Below, in pieces: positions 36,374-45,195 of a stretch of DNA of 64,000 nt. Every line of letters begins with the position of its first letter. Position 1 is the first letter of the stretch. The stretch is from NCBI RefSeq assembly GCF_004328665.1, contig NZ_CP019770.1, forward strand, positions 1,426,001-1,490,000, in the 5' to 3' direction. The translations under genes and the position numbers were made by a program. Below the pieces are notes generated by a model. It searched no databases, had not been told where the DNA came from, and was given only the letters and a program-made list of their open reading frames with translations. Origin of the DNA: Pseudoalteromonas sp. DL-6 (GTDB lineage: Bacteria > Pseudomonadota > Gammaproteobacteria > Enterobacterales > Alteromonadaceae).

Positions 36374-37372
36374 ATGGGTTTACACTCTAGCACACACTTT
36401 GATCCAATTCTGGTTGCCGATATTGGCGGTACAAACGCCCGTTTTGCATTGATAACTGGGTTCGACGAATCAAGTAATCAATTTACCATTGAACATAACC
36501 ATACGTTTCCAAGTGCTAGTTATGGATCACTCGAGAGTGCCACTGAGTATTATTTATCAACAGTGTCTCATATAAATCCTAAACGCGCATGTCTTGCCGT
36601 AGCAGGTCCAATTAACGCAGGCCAAGTTCACTTAACTAACTTAGGTTGGCACTTTAGCGTTAATGATTTCAAACACCACTTTGACCTAGAACAATTAAGC
36701 GTTATAAACGACTTTGCAGCTTTTGCGTACGCCGCGCCGTATCTAGACCCTTCACAAAACGTGACCGTTAAACCAGGCCAAGCAGACGACGCTGCTAATA
36801 TTGGTGTAATGGGTCCTGGTACAGGCTTTGGTGCAGCGTGTTTAGTGCGTACTGCACATTCATGCGCGGTAATGAGTTCAGAAGGTGGTCATATTTCATT
36901 AGCGGCTGTAAACGAACTTGACGCTCAACTTATTCAAGAGCTTAAAAAAGACCACCCACATGTATCGGTAGAAACAGTGTTTTCTGGCCCAGGCATTGCT
37001 CATTTGTACAAAGCTATGGCAGCAGTTAAAGGGGTGGCTGCAAAAAATTTAGATGCGGCACAAATTAGTAGCTTAGCCAATAGCGGTGAGTGTGAAGTGT
37101 GTGAGGCAACCCTTAATCAATTTTGTGATTGGATTGGCAGTGTTGCTGGCGATTTAGCGCTTGCTTATGGCGCTCTTGGTGGCCTTTACATTGGTGGTGG
37201 CATATTACCAAGAATGCAGGCTCGTTTACTGGAAAGTCGCTTTATTGAGCGCTTTTCGCAAAAGGGCATTATGTCGCAATATACAGGCCAAATCCCGGTC
37301 ACATTAGTAACACAAGACAACATTCCTTTAATTGGTGCTGCCGCGTGTTTGCATACGAGTCAACAGGTTTAA
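36374..37372 (+). CDS. glk: glucokinase (Glk)
   Basis: Phosphorylates glucose to glucose-6-phosphate with ATP, the entry step for glucose freed by the alpha-glucosidase. E. coli-type Glk of 332 residues: phosphate-1 loop VADIGGTNARFAL at the N terminus, LAVAGPI, NDFAAFAYA with the catalytic Asp, the adenosine-side GPGTGFGAACLV, EGGH near residue 175 and GGGILPRM in the C domain. AAGAGATAA precedes the ATG. A terminator-like hairpin and a LacI-type operator lie upstream, and a LacI gene follows 29 bp downstream, probably on the same transcript. Confidence 0.95.
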   Translation: MGLHSSTHFDPILVADIGGTNARFALITGFDESSNQFTIEHNHTFPSASYGSLESATEYYLSTVSHINPKRACLAVAGPINAGQVHLTNLGWHFSVNDFKHHFDLEQLSVINDFAAFAYAAPYLDPSQNVTVKPGQADDAANIGVMGPGTGFGAACLVRTAHSCAVMSSEGGHISLAAVNELDAQLIQELKKDHPHVSVETVFSGPGIAHLYKAMAAVKGVAAKNLDAAQISSLANSGECEVCEATLNQFCDWIGSVAGDLALAYGALGGLYIGGGILPRMQARLLESRFIERFSQKGIMSQYTGQIPVTLVTQDNIPLIGAAACLHTSQQV

Positions 37373-37401
37373 TTACGTTGCATACATTTGGAAATAAATA
37401 G

Positions 37402-38415
37402 ATGAAAAAAGTCACTATAAATAGCGTCGCCAGTTATGCAGGTGTATCTAAAAAAACGGTATCGCGCGTACTAAATAACGAACCAAATGTGAGTGCGGCT
37501 ACACGCGAGAAAGTATTAGCGGTATTTAAAGAGCTTGATTACACACCCAACCCCATTGCTCGAGGACTTGCACAAAACCGTAGTTTTATTATTGGTTGCT
37601 TATACGACAATCCAAGTAAAAGTTATATTACTCGTGTGCAAACAGGCGCATTGGCTGCATGCCAAGAAAACAACTATAACTTGTTGATTCACCCTTGTGA
37701 GCTCAGAGGTGAGGCACTCATTAATAACATAGAGCAGCTATTACAGTCATCACGCCTTGATGGTTTAGTGCTTACGCCGCCATTTTGTGACTTTTCAGAA
37801 CTGGTTGATTTTTTAAAGTCGAAAAAAATTCCTTATGCTCGAGTGGCTTCTGCTATTTTAGAAGATGACTCTATTTCTGTTACCAGTAATGACGAGCAGG
37901 GCGCATTTGAGATTACCGAACATTTAATAAACCTAGGGCATACCTCTATCGCGTTTATTAAAGGTCATCCTGATCACAGTGCTACACAGCAGCGTTTTAA
38001 AGGCTACAGACGCGCACTGGCAAGCCATGGTATTGAATTTAACGAACGCTTAGTTGAAGAGGGTAACTTTAGTTACCATTCAGGGGTAGACAGTGCTCGG
38101 AGTATTTTGGATTTATCGCCACGTCCTACTGCTGTATTTGCATCGAATGATTACATGGCAGCCGCTGTGCTTAAATTAGCCACGCAGCGCAACTTACGCG
38201 TTCCAGACGATATTTCTATTGCAGGCTTTGATAATGCGCCCATAGCGCGTCATATATGGCCAGGCCTAACGACCATAGCGCAACCTGTGGAAGAAATGAC
38301 TAAACAAGCGGTTACCCAATTAATTACCCACATTATTGAACCGCAAGAGTCACCATATAAAGTGATTTTAGAAGCCAAATTAATCACGCGTGAGTCTACC
38401 GCAGCCGTAAAATAA
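37402..38415 (+). CDS. LacI family transcriptional repressor, downstream of glk
   Basis: 337 residues. DNA-binding domain TINSVASYAGVSKKTVSRVLNNEPNV, hinge NPIARGLAQN, then the sugar-sensing domain (LHPC near 96, FASNDYMAAAV, ISIAGFDNAPIARHIWPGLTTI). The GVSKKTVSRVLNNEPNV type is common among sugar-catabolism repressors of TonB-rich Proteobacteria. It shares a likely transcript with glk and is followed by a strong terminator. It is a candidate for the TGACACCGGTGTCA sites before edd and near glk, or for the TACGTATGCA sites of the maltodextrin locus. Confidence 0.92.
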   Translation: MKKVTINSVASYAGVSKKTVSRVLNNEPNVSAATREKVLAVFKELDYTPNPIARGLAQNRSFIIGCLYDNPSKSYITRVQTGALAACQENNYNLLIHPCELRGEALINNIEQLLQSSRLDGLVLTPPFCDFSELVDFLKSKKIPYARVASAILEDDSISVTSNDEQGAFEITEHLINLGHTSIAFIKGHPDHSATQQRFKGYRRALASHGIEFNERLVEEGNFSYHSGVDSARSILDLSPRPTAVFASNDYMAAAVLKLATQRNLRVPDDISIAGFDNAPIARHIWPGLTTIAQPVEEMTKQAVTQLITHIIEPQESPYKVILEAKLITRESTAAVK

Positions 38416-38432
38416 CATCGATTTTTCACAGT

Positions 38433-38470
38433 AGCCCGAGTATGAGTGACGCTTACTCGGGCTTTTTTTT
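38433..38470 (+). terminator. intrinsic terminator after the glk-lacI transcript
   Basis: Perfect 10-bp stem AGCCCGAGTA / TACTCGGGCT (38433-38442 and 38454-38463) and eight T. It separates glk-lacI from the edd operon. Confidence 0.92.
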
Positions 38471-38572
38471 ATCTGCATTTTTAATCTTCATTATTTGCCG
38501 CTGATATTTCATTAAAAATTCACGTTTATTTATTGTACATGTTAAAAAAATGACTATTTTTATTACTCAGGG

Positions 38573-38623
38573 TTGACACCGGTGTCAGTGTCATGCGTTA
38601 ATACCCTGACACCGGTGTCAGGG
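38573..38623 (+). promoter_or_regulatory. edd promoter region with two tandem LacI-type operators
   Basis: Two perfect copies of TGACACCGGTGTCA at 38574-38587 and 38607-38620, centres 33 bp apart, about three helical turns. The second extends to a 20-bp palindrome (38604-38623). A TTGACA hexamer (38573-38578) overlaps the first copy and could be the -35 box, with an AT-rich -10 near 38597-38602. The rest of the 326-bp gap holds only the upstream terminator and an AT-rich leader. Confidence 0.8.
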
Positions 38624-38741
38624 TTGTTGTGAGAGGCTCCCTGGTAGCGTACCTTTGAACGGGTAAGTCAAAGATGCTCAGTACAGTTATTTTCGTGGAG
38701 TCTATAATTGTTACTGAGCCTTTATCCTCTAACGAATAGAG

Positions 38742-40604
38742 ATGAGTAAAATTATGTTGCACCCTCGAATTCAAGAAGTCACAGAACGCGTTATTGAGCG
38801 CAGTAAACAAACCCGTCAAGCCTATTTAGATCGTATTTCGCACGCAAAAAAACAAACAAGAGTTCGTGCTGGTTTAGGCTGTGGCAATATCGCCCATGTT
38901 ATGGCTGCGTGCAGCAGCGACGACAAAGCGCGTTTAAAAGCAGATGAGGTGCCAAACCTTGCAATTATTAATTCATACAATGACATGTTATCTGCACATG
39001 TGCCTTACAAAGAATACCCAGATTTAATTAAAAGCATTGCCACTAAATTTGACGCGACCGCGCAAGTTGCTGGCGGTGTACCTGCGATGTGTGATGGCGT
39101 TACCCAAGGGCGTGACGGCATGGAGCTATCGCTGTTTTCTCGTGACGTGATTGCTATGTCTACTGCGGTATCGTTATCGCATGACGTGTTTGATGGTGTG
39201 TTTTGTTTAGGTGTATGTGACAAAATTGTCCCAGGCCTATTAATTGGTGCTTTATCATTTGGCCACTTACCTGTGTACTTTTTACCAGCAGGGCCAATGC
39301 AGTCAGGTATTCCAAATAAAGACAAAGCACGTATTCGTCAAAAGTTTGCACAAGGCTTAGTGTCTCGTGAAGAGCTATTAGAGGCAGAAAGTGCATCTTA
39401 CCATAGCGCTGGTACCTGTACCTTTTATGGCACTGCAAATTCAAACCAAATGCTAATGGAAATTATGGGCTTACACCTTCCAGGTAGCTCGTTTATCAAT
39501 CCATACACAGAATTGCGCGATGGCTTAACCGGTAATGCTGTTGAAACCATGCTTAAGCAGCTTACAGAAAACAAAGATGGCCCGTGTTTAGCGGATGTGA
39601 TCAGCGAAAAAACCATTATTAATGGTCTCGTTGGTTTGCTATCAACTGGTGGCTCAACTAATCATGCAATCCATATTGTGGCAATTGCAAAAGCAGCTGG
39701 TATTCAGGTTACGTGGAAAGACATGTCTGATTTATCAGCAGTTGTACCATTACTGACGCGTATTTACCCTAATGGCTCAGCTGATGTGAACCATTTCCAA
39801 GCAGCCGGTGGTATGGGCTTTTTAATGCGTGAATTAGCAGGTGCTGGTTACCTACATACAGATGTGATGACTATTTTAGGCGAAGGTCTTGCACCTTACA
39901 TGTGTGAGCCGCTACTCGATAAAGACGATAACCTAATTATGAGTGATGCCAATGGCCCAAGCAAAGTTAAATGGGTTGCGTGTCCAGAAAACTCACATGA
40001 TGAAGAAGTACTTCGCCCTGTGAGTAATCCATTTAGTAAGCAAGGGGGTTTACAGCTATTAACGGGCAACTTAGGTAAAGCCGTTATTAAAGTCTCTGCT
40101 GTTGCAGAGTCTCATCAAGTGGTGTCGGCACCGGCTAAAGTATTTAGCTCACAAGGTGAGTTACAAGATGCTTATAGCCGTGGCGAACTTAACCAAGATT
40201 TTATTGCTGTACTTAAAGAGCAAGGGCCAAAAGCCAAAGGCATGCCTGAGCTTCATAAGCTCACACCGGTAATGGCCACATTACAAGATCAGGGCTATAA
40301 AGTGGCTATTGTTACCGACGGTCGTATGTCGGGCGCATCAGGTAAAGTACCTGCAGCAATTCACTTAGCACCTGAAGCGGTTGAAGGCGGTATTATTGCT
40401 AAAATTCATGAAGGCGATGTGGTGACACTAGATGCACCTAATGGCATTTTGAAACTACACGTAAGCGATGAAGAGCTTGCACAGCGTGAGCTACAAATTA
40501 GCCAAGCAAGCCAAACATTTGGTACAGGCCGTGAATTATTTACTGGATTTAGAAATATCGTAAGCAGTGCCGATTTAGGTGCAAGTGCTTTTGGACTTGA
40601 ATAA
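38742..40604 (+). CDS. edd: phosphogluconate dehydratase (Entner-Doudoroff pathway)
   Basis: Converts 6-phosphogluconate to 2-keto-3-deoxy-6-phosphogluconate. IlvD/Edd family enzyme with an iron-sulphur cluster. 620 residues align along their length with E. coli Edd as I remember it: [74 protein letters not shown] and [18 protein letters not shown]. The Cys residues expected to hold the cluster are present. The ATG at 38754 ([17 protein letters not shown]) matches the family start equally well; neither has a strong ribosome site. First gene of edd-eda-gap. Confidence 0.96.
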   Translation: MSKIMLHPRIQEVTERVIERSKQTRQAYLDRISHAKKQTRVRAGLGCGNIAHVMAACSSDDKARLKADEVPNLAIINSYNDMLSAHVPYKEYPDLIKSIATKFDATAQVAGGVPAMCDGVTQGRDGMELSLFSRDVIAMSTAVSLSHDVFDGVFCLGVCDKIVPGLLIGALSFGHLPVYFLPAGPMQSGIPNKDKARIRQKFAQGLVSREELLEAESASYHSAGTCTFYGTANSNQMLMEIMGLHLPGSSFINPYTELRDGLTGNAVETMLKQLTENKDGPCLADVISEKTIINGLVGLLSTGGSTNHAIHIVAIAKAAGIQVTWKDMSDLSAVVPLLTRIYPNGSADVNHFQAAGGMGFLMRELAGAGYLHTDVMTILGEGLAPYMCEPLLDKDDNLIMSDANGPSKVKWVACPENSHDEEVLRPVSNPFSKQGGLQLLTGNLGKAVIKVSAVAESHQVVSAPAKVFSSQGELQDAYSRGELNQDFIAVLKEQGPKAKGMPELHKLTPVMATLQDQGYKVAIVTDGRMSGASGKVPAAIHLAPEAVEGGIIAKIHEGDVVTLDAPNGILKLHVSDEELAQRELQISQASQTFGTGRELFTGFRNIVSSADLGASAFGLE

Positions 40605-40637
40605 TAATTAGCCATATTGGGTAATGAGGAACAAGTA

Positions 40638-41270
40638 ATGAGTATTGAAAAAATCTTAGCATCGGCACCGGTTGTGCCAGTGGTGGTAATCGAAAAACTA
40701 GAAGATGCCGCACCACTTGCAAGAGCGTTGTACAACGGTGGCTTAAAAGCACTTGAAATTACACTACGTACACCAATTGCTGCACAAGCTGTAAAGTTAA
40801 TGAAAGCTGAAGTACCAGAGGCCTATGTAGGTACTGGCACTGTGGTTGATAAAGCAAGCTTTAACGCGTCAGTAGAAGCGGGCGCTGACTTTATGGTGAG
40901 CCCAGGCGTAAGCGATGAACTATTAGCATTGGCAAAAGAGTCAAGTATTCCTTTTTTACCCGGTGCAGCAACCCCAAGCGAAGTGATGAACTTAGCAGCG
41001 CACGGCTTTAAATTTTTAAAGTTTTTTCCTGCAGAAGCCGCAGGCGGAACTGCGATGATTAAGTCGATTGGCGGCCCATTACCTGATATTACTTTTTGTC
41101 CAACCGGTGGCATTAGTTTAGCTACTGCGCCTAATTACTTAGCACTTAACAATGTTATTTGTGTAGGTGGTACGTGGATGTTAGACAAACAACTTATTGA
41201 AAATAAAGACTGGCAAGCTATTGAAACGCTTGCTCGCCAAGCATGTGAAGTTAATAGGAGTCAAAAATGA
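40638..41270 (+). CDS. eda: KDPG aldolase (2-keto-3-deoxy-6-phosphogluconate aldolase)
   Basis: Cleaves KDPG into pyruvate and glyceraldehyde-3-phosphate. 210 residues, class I aldolase: Glu in [19 protein letters not shown], and the Schiff-base Lys in [14 protein letters not shown], followed by FCPTGGI. ATG 40638 has GAGGAA 7 bases upstream, so the longer frame from 40617 is not needed. It lies 33 bp after edd, and its stop overlaps the gap start (ATGA), an obvious operon. Confidence 0.96.
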   Translation: MSIEKILASAPVVPVVVIEKLEDAAPLARALYNGGLKALEITLRTPIAAQAVKLMKAEVPEAYVGTGTVVDKASFNASVEAGADFMVSPGVSDELLALAKESSIPFLPGAATPSEVMNLAAHGFKFLKFFPAEAAGGTAMIKSIGGPLPDITFCPTGGISLATAPNYLALNNVICVGGTWMLDKQLIENKDWQAIETLARQACEVNRSQK

Positions 41271-42271
41271 TTAATGTAGCAATTAATGGCTACGGCCGTA
41301 TCGGTCGTAATGTATTGCGTGCACTGTATGAATCAGCGCAAAATAATGAAATTAAAATTGTAGCTATTAACGATTTAGCGCCAGCCAATGTAAATGCTCA
41401 TCTGACTCAGTTTGACTCAGTGCATGGTCGTTTTTCACAGCAAGTAACGCTAAAAGACAACACCATGCTAATTGGCGATGATGTGATCACGCTAACGCAA
41501 GAACGTGACCCTGCTAATTTACCGTGGAAAGCACTAAACGTTGATATCGTGCTTGAATGTACGGGTTTATTTACTTCTCGCGAAGCAGCTAATAAACATA
41601 TTGAAGCGGGTGCCAAAAAAGTAGTGGTATCGGCTCCTGGTACTGATATGGATGCAACGGTAGTACACGGTGTAAATAGCGATGTAATTAATGCCGATAG
41701 CAACATTATTTCTAATGCTTCATGTACAACCAATTGTTTAGCGCCTGTTGCTAAAGCGATTAACGATACAGTAGGAATTGAACAAGGTAGCATGACCACC
41801 ATTCATGCTTACACTAACGACCAAAATTTATCTGATGTATACCACCCAGATTTATACCGTGCGCGTAGTGCAACTCAATCTATGATCCCAACTAAAACGG
41901 GCGCTGCAAAAGCGGTTGGTTTAGTACTGCCTGAGCTGGCAGGTAAATTAGATGGTATGGCGGTACGTGTACCTACAATTAATGTTTCTTTAGTTGATTT
42001 AACGTTTATTGCTAAACGTGACACAACCATTGAAGAAATTAACCAAGTGGTTAAAGCAGCCTCAGAAGGGCCAATGAAAGGTATTTTAGAGTACAACGAG
42101 CTGCCGCTTGTTTCTATCGACTTTAACCATAACCCAGCCTCATCTATTTTTGATGCAACGCAAACACGTGCTGATGGTAAATTAGTTAAAGTAATGGCGT
42201 GGTACGACAACGAATGGGGTTTCTCAAACCGCATGTTAGATCAAGTTAAAGCGCTGGGTGCCTATTTATAA
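41267..42271 (+). CDS. gap: glyceraldehyde-3-phosphate dehydrogenase, type I
   Basis: Oxidises the glyceraldehyde-3-phosphate made by Eda. 334 residues: Rossmann start [18 protein letters not shown] at the NAD-binding edge, catalytic Cys in [29 protein letters not shown], and closing [12 protein letters not shown]. The four-base overlap with eda ties it to Entner-Doudoroff flux, so it is probably a pathway-specific copy rather than the main glycolytic one. Relatives called GapB or erythrose-4-phosphate dehydrogenase look similar. AGGAG stands 8 bases before the ATG. Confidence 0.93.
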   Translation: MINVAINGYGRIGRNVLRALYESAQNNEIKIVAINDLAPANVNAHLTQFDSVHGRFSQQVTLKDNTMLIGDDVITLTQERDPANLPWKALNVDIVLECTGLFTSREAANKHIEAGAKKVVVSAPGTDMDATVVHGVNSDVINADSNIISNASCTTNCLAPVAKAINDTVGIEQGSMTTIHAYTNDQNLSDVYHPDLYRARSATQSMIPTKTGAAKAVGLVLPELAGKLDGMAVRVPTINVSLVDLTFIAKRDTTIEEINQVVKAASEGPMKGILEYNELPLVSIDFNHNPASSIFDATQTRADGKLVKVMAWYDNEWGFSNRMLDQVKALGAYL

Positions 42272-42304
42272 ATTTTCCGTGTAGTTAATTTAGCTTTATC
42301 CAGC

Positions 42305-42332
42305 CAAGCCACGCATTGCGTGGCTTTTTTTG
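42305..42332 (+). terminator. intrinsic terminator of the edd-eda-gap operon
   Basis: Stem AGCCACGC / GCGTGGCT (42307-42314 and 42318-42325) with ATT loop and seven T. Confidence 0.92.
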
Positions 42333-42397
42333 TTGTCGTGAACCTAAATATAAGCTGAGAGGAATAAATGCTAAAACCTAAAAAGAAATATATAAGG

Positions 42398-42562
42398 CTA
42401 TTTTTTCCATATCTTAAAAAGAATTCGACATACTAAAATTGGAAATACACTTACGAGTCCATAAAACATAGCTTGCCTAGTATCAGCTGAAGATGAAAAC
42501 CAGTGATAAGTCATTGCAATAAATATAAATAGATAAATGAGTAAATTAAGTAGTTTATTCAT
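42398..42562 (-). CDS. 54-residue membrane peptide, last gene of an unknown operon
   Basis: Two hydrophobic segments (LLNLLIYLFIFIAMTYHWF and AMFYGLVSVFPILVCRILF) joined by a short polar loop SSADTRQ, with a basic end KIWKK. The start ATG at 42562 lies inside the end of the preceding gene (8-base overlap), which argues for coupled translation and against the longer frame from 42580. Not recognised. Confidence 0.6.
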   Translation of the reverse strand: MNKLLNLLIYLFIFIAMTYHWFSSSADTRQAMFYGLVSVFPILVCRILFKIWKK

Positions 42563-43064
42563 TTTTATAATCGCAAACATTTTTAATTTGAGCTGAGATT
42601 TTGGTTAACTCATTCATAACTTTTGATATATTCGCAGATTTGATATTTGTCGATATAATTGTTTTCAAAAAATAATTATTCAAGTTGCTATTGATTTGAA
42701 TTAAAAATAAATCGAAAGTATCGCTTTGCTGAAATACCGCTTTAATTATCCTTTGGTGTCCATGTAATATTTTTATATCAGTCATAACTTCAGTCTCATA
42801 AAAAAGCATATCTTCTAAAGTGTTTTTTTGATATGAATTTAAAATGCTTTTGTAGATTGATACTGGTTTATTACTAAGATCAATATCACTTTCCAAAAGC
42901 CTATTTTCTCTTAATGGCCAAATACTCAAATTATATGATGTTTTTTCTGAAGTTATTTGTTCAGAATATAAAGGTACTTTGTGAGAGTTATAGTTACATT
43001 TAGCGTATGCATTATCGAGATAAAAAATGCTAAGAAATAAAGCTATTAGGATTCTTACACTCAT
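42555..43064 (-). CDS. exported protein of unknown function in a four-gene operon
   Basis: 169 residues: signal peptide (MSVRILIALFLSIFYLDNAYA, cleavage before KCNY) and a soluble, helix-rich mature part with two Cys, one at each end (KCNY and NVCDY), possibly a disulphide. Stretches such as YKSILNSYQKNTLEDMLFYETEVMTDIKILHG and IIKAVFQQSDTFDLFLIQINSN look like an alpha/beta fold of the type found in secreted lipoprotein-like stress proteins, but I cannot name a family. It overlaps its neighbours by 4 and 8 bases. Confidence 0.7.
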   Translation of the reverse strand: MSVRILIALFLSIFYLDNAYAKCNYNSHKVPLYSEQITSEKTSYNLSIWPLRENRLLESDIDLSNKPVSIYKSILNSYQKNTLEDMLFYETEVMTDIKILHGHQRIIKAVFQQSDTFDLFLIQINSNLNNYFLKTIISTNIKSANISKVMNELTKISAQIKNVCDYKNE

Positions 43065-43246
43065 TTTATTGGCTTATTCTCTTCTGTCTTTAAACAAGAC
43101 AGATAATTTAAGTAAATAAAAATAACCACTAACGAACTAAAAAATACAATGTCTTCTTGGAGATTATTCATTGTAAAATTCCACGCTAGAAGCATCAACA
43201 TGGTCATACAAAATGTTAATAGTATGTGAGCAGTAAAAGTTTTCAT
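43061..43246 (-). CDS. 61-residue two-span membrane protein in the same operon
   Basis: Two membrane segments (residues 6-26 and 33-51) with a short loop and a polar C terminus KTEENKPIK. The start is 2 bp after the preceding stop and the end overlaps the next start by 4 bases. Unknown family; it is supported mainly by this packing. Confidence 0.62.
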   Translation of the reverse strand: MKTFTAHILLTFCMTMLMLLAWNFTMNNLQEDIVFFSSLVVIFIYLNYLSCLKTEENKPIK

Positions 43247-43248
43247 GA

Positions 43249-43803
43249 TTAAGGTTGAATATTTATTGTTCTAATTGAGCTTCGACGTTGAATTTCATTA
43301 TTTACTTTTGATAGCTCTGATTTATTAAATAATACAGTACCCCAAATGACGAGAGTAACGACTCCACCTTTGGTCACTTTTCTATTACTCCAAAGCTTTA
43401 CTAATAAATCCTTTCCACTTAAAGCCGAGGCTCCAACACCAATATATGATGCAAAGTTATCAACTTGACTATGAAAATACTGATCAGCTATAAGTTCTTC
43501 CGTTGTAAAAGACCATATGCCCCAATCCTTATTAACGAATGTAGGCTCAACAGCTATTGATATAAGCTTCGCTTTTAACGCCCCATTTGGTACGGATCTA
43601 ATTAAGGTCATTGCTTCTATTTTTTGATGACGGTCTAAGTGCCTATAAAGAATTGCACCACATATAGCCTCCACTTCATTTTGACCACCATCTTTGACTA
43701 AGGAGAAAGGTATTTTAACTATATTTGAAAGTATTCTGAGTTGCTCATTTAAGTTGTTTGGTAAATCGTATGGAAGATTACTAATAGAAAATGATGATGA
43801 CAT
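43249..43803 (-). CDS. first gene of the unknown four-gene operon
   Basis: 184 residues. The N-terminal 110 residues are soluble and helical (NEVEAICGAILYRHLDRHQKIEAMTLIRSVPNGALKAKLISIAV). Then comes a Gly/Ala-rich patch (YIGVGASALSGKDLL), one hydrophobic segment GGVVTLVIWGTVLF (about 148-161) and a basic tail. Ribosome site AAAGGA precedes the ATG. With three small membrane or exported partners behind it, an envelope function or a toxin-immunity role is conceivable. Nothing in the sequence proves either. Codon use is AT-rich like the rest of the operon. Confidence 0.72.
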   Translation of the reverse strand: MSSSFSISNLPYDLPNNLNEQLRILSNIVKIPFSLVKDGGQNEVEAICGAILYRHLDRHQKIEAMTLIRSVPNGALKAKLISIAVEPTFVNKDWGIWSFTTEELIADQYFHSQVDNFASYIGVGASALSGKDLLVKLWSNRKVTKGGVVTLVIWGTVLFNKSELSKVNNEIQRRSSIRTINIQP

Positions 43804-44008
43804 TTTTATTCCTTTAAAAATATAATATAAAGAAATGTTACTTAATAATACATGTTAGGTCAACAGCCAAAATCAAATTAAAACAACTACTCTACTTTTT
43901 TGTACAAAATATCCGAATGGTAGTAATTAATGAGTAGTTTCTATTTGTAAGGGAAAATAATCTTAGGATTTTAGCATTTAGTAGCGAATATTCTATTCTA
44001 GCGAAAAA

Positions 44009-45151
44009 TTGAAAAAGTATAATTCAATACTTAGTCATATACTCCGCCGCTTATTTCGTACCAGCCTCCTGCAAATTGGTGATGGTAATATCAGCGGTTA
44101 TATTGCTTGCTTTTTAGCAATATTAAGTTGCTTAGGAGTGCTTGCATTCCACTTCCCTGAATATTTAACGACTCCAGAATTGCGTAAAAGTTATAGCGTC
44201 GAGTTTTTACGTCAACTTATGTTTGTTGCCCTTATTATTTCAGGAAGCCTGGATTTACTTAATTTTGTACGAAATACCAATAAGCGCTTGGGGGCGACTG
44301 CGTGGTTTTTTATTGTACTAGCAATTGGCTTTGGCGGCCCGAATGTTGAAGTGAATGACTTTGCAGATAACACCCCTTATATTGGCTTAGATTGGTTTAT
44401 ATTAGACTTATTAGGCTCAACCTTAATTTTTATTTTAATTGAAAAACTGCTTCCGCATCGAAAAGAGCAAAAAATACTGCGTAGTGAATGGCGCGGGGAT
44501 TTAAACCACTTCTTTGTTAATCACTTAATAGTGGGCTTTGTATTACTGGTTACTAATCATTTTGTTCATTATGGTTTTGGTTGGGCGGTTTCGAGCACAC
44601 TGCAAGCTTACATAGCGCAAATGCCGTTTATACTACAGCTATTTTTAATTATTTTGGTGGCTGATTTAATGCAGTATTGGACGCATCGTGCGTATCACGA
44701 AGTGCCATTTATGTGGCGATTTCATGGTGTGCATCACAGTGCCAAAGAAATGGATTGGCTCGCAGGCTCTCGTCAGCATATTTTAGAAATACTGATCACT
44801 CGTAGTTTAGTGTTAACCCCTATATTTGTGCTGGGGTTTTCACAGCAAATAATTAGCTTATATGTAATTATTGTTGGTTTTCAAGCCGTATTTAATCATG
44901 CTAACGTGAATGTAAAATTTGGGTGGTTAAAATATTTTATGGTTACTCCGCAGTTTCACCATTGGCATCACGCATTCGATAAAGCTGCCATTGATCGAAA
45001 TTATGCAGCCCATTTCTCGTTTTTAGATTATTTATTTGGTACTGCGGTAAAAGGCCAAGCAGAGTGGCCTAAAGAATATGGTGTTGTCGGGGACTACATG
45101 CCTGTAGGTATGCTAAAGCAACAAGTTTACCCGTTTAAAAAACAAAAATAG
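44009..45151 (+). CDS. sterol desaturase / fatty acid hydroxylase family protein
   Basis: Integral membrane di-iron enzyme of about 380 residues, expected to hydroxylate or desaturate a lipid. Five to six membrane segments, with the histidine boxes HRAYHEVPF (HX3H), HGVHHSAKEMDWLAGSRQH and TPQFHHWHH near residues 231, 244 and 313-318. All eight or more metal-binding His are present. The start is uncertain: TTG 44009 is the only start-like codon near the upstream end and lacks a ribosome site; no ATG follows for about 70 codons. The substrate is unknown. Confidence 0.88.
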   Translation: MKKYNSILSHILRRLFRTSLLQIGDGNISGYIACFLAILSCLGVLAFHFPEYLTTPELRKSYSVEFLRQLMFVALIISGSLDLLNFVRNTNKRLGATAWFFIVLAIGFGGPNVEVNDFADNTPYIGLDWFILDLLGSTLIFILIEKLLPHRKEQKILRSEWRGDLNHFFVNHLIVGFVLLVTNHFVHYGFGWAVSSTLQAYIAQMPFILQLFLIILVADLMQYWTHRAYHEVPFMWRFHGVHHSAKEMDWLAGSRQHILEILITRSLVLTPIFVLGFSQQIISLYVIIVGFQAVFNHANVNVKFGWLKYFMVTPQFHHWHHAFDKAAIDRNYAAHFSFLDYLFGTAVKGQAEWPKEYGVVGDYMPVGMLKQQVYPFKKQK

Positions 45152-45165
45152 TCTGTAGTTTTAGA

Positions 45166-45192
45166 TTGCGGCCATAAGATCCATGGCCGCAG
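45166..45192. terminator. stem-loop between convergent genes
   Basis: GCGGCCAT / ATGGCCGC (45168-45175 and 45183-45190) in a 44-bp gap between two convergent stop codons. No proper T run on either side, so its efficiency is doubtful. Confidence 0.5.
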
Positions 45193-45195
45193 CAA

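Noticed and set aside
37378..37392. TTGCATACATTTGG as an operator half-site before the second LacI gene
   Set aside because: Only one half matches TGCATACGTATGCA; it is between glk and lacI within a likely operon.
38480..38742. HexR-type site (TTGTAAT-N-ATTACAA) at edd
   Set aside because: I looked for it because HexR controls edd in many relatives, but no such palindrome is visible.
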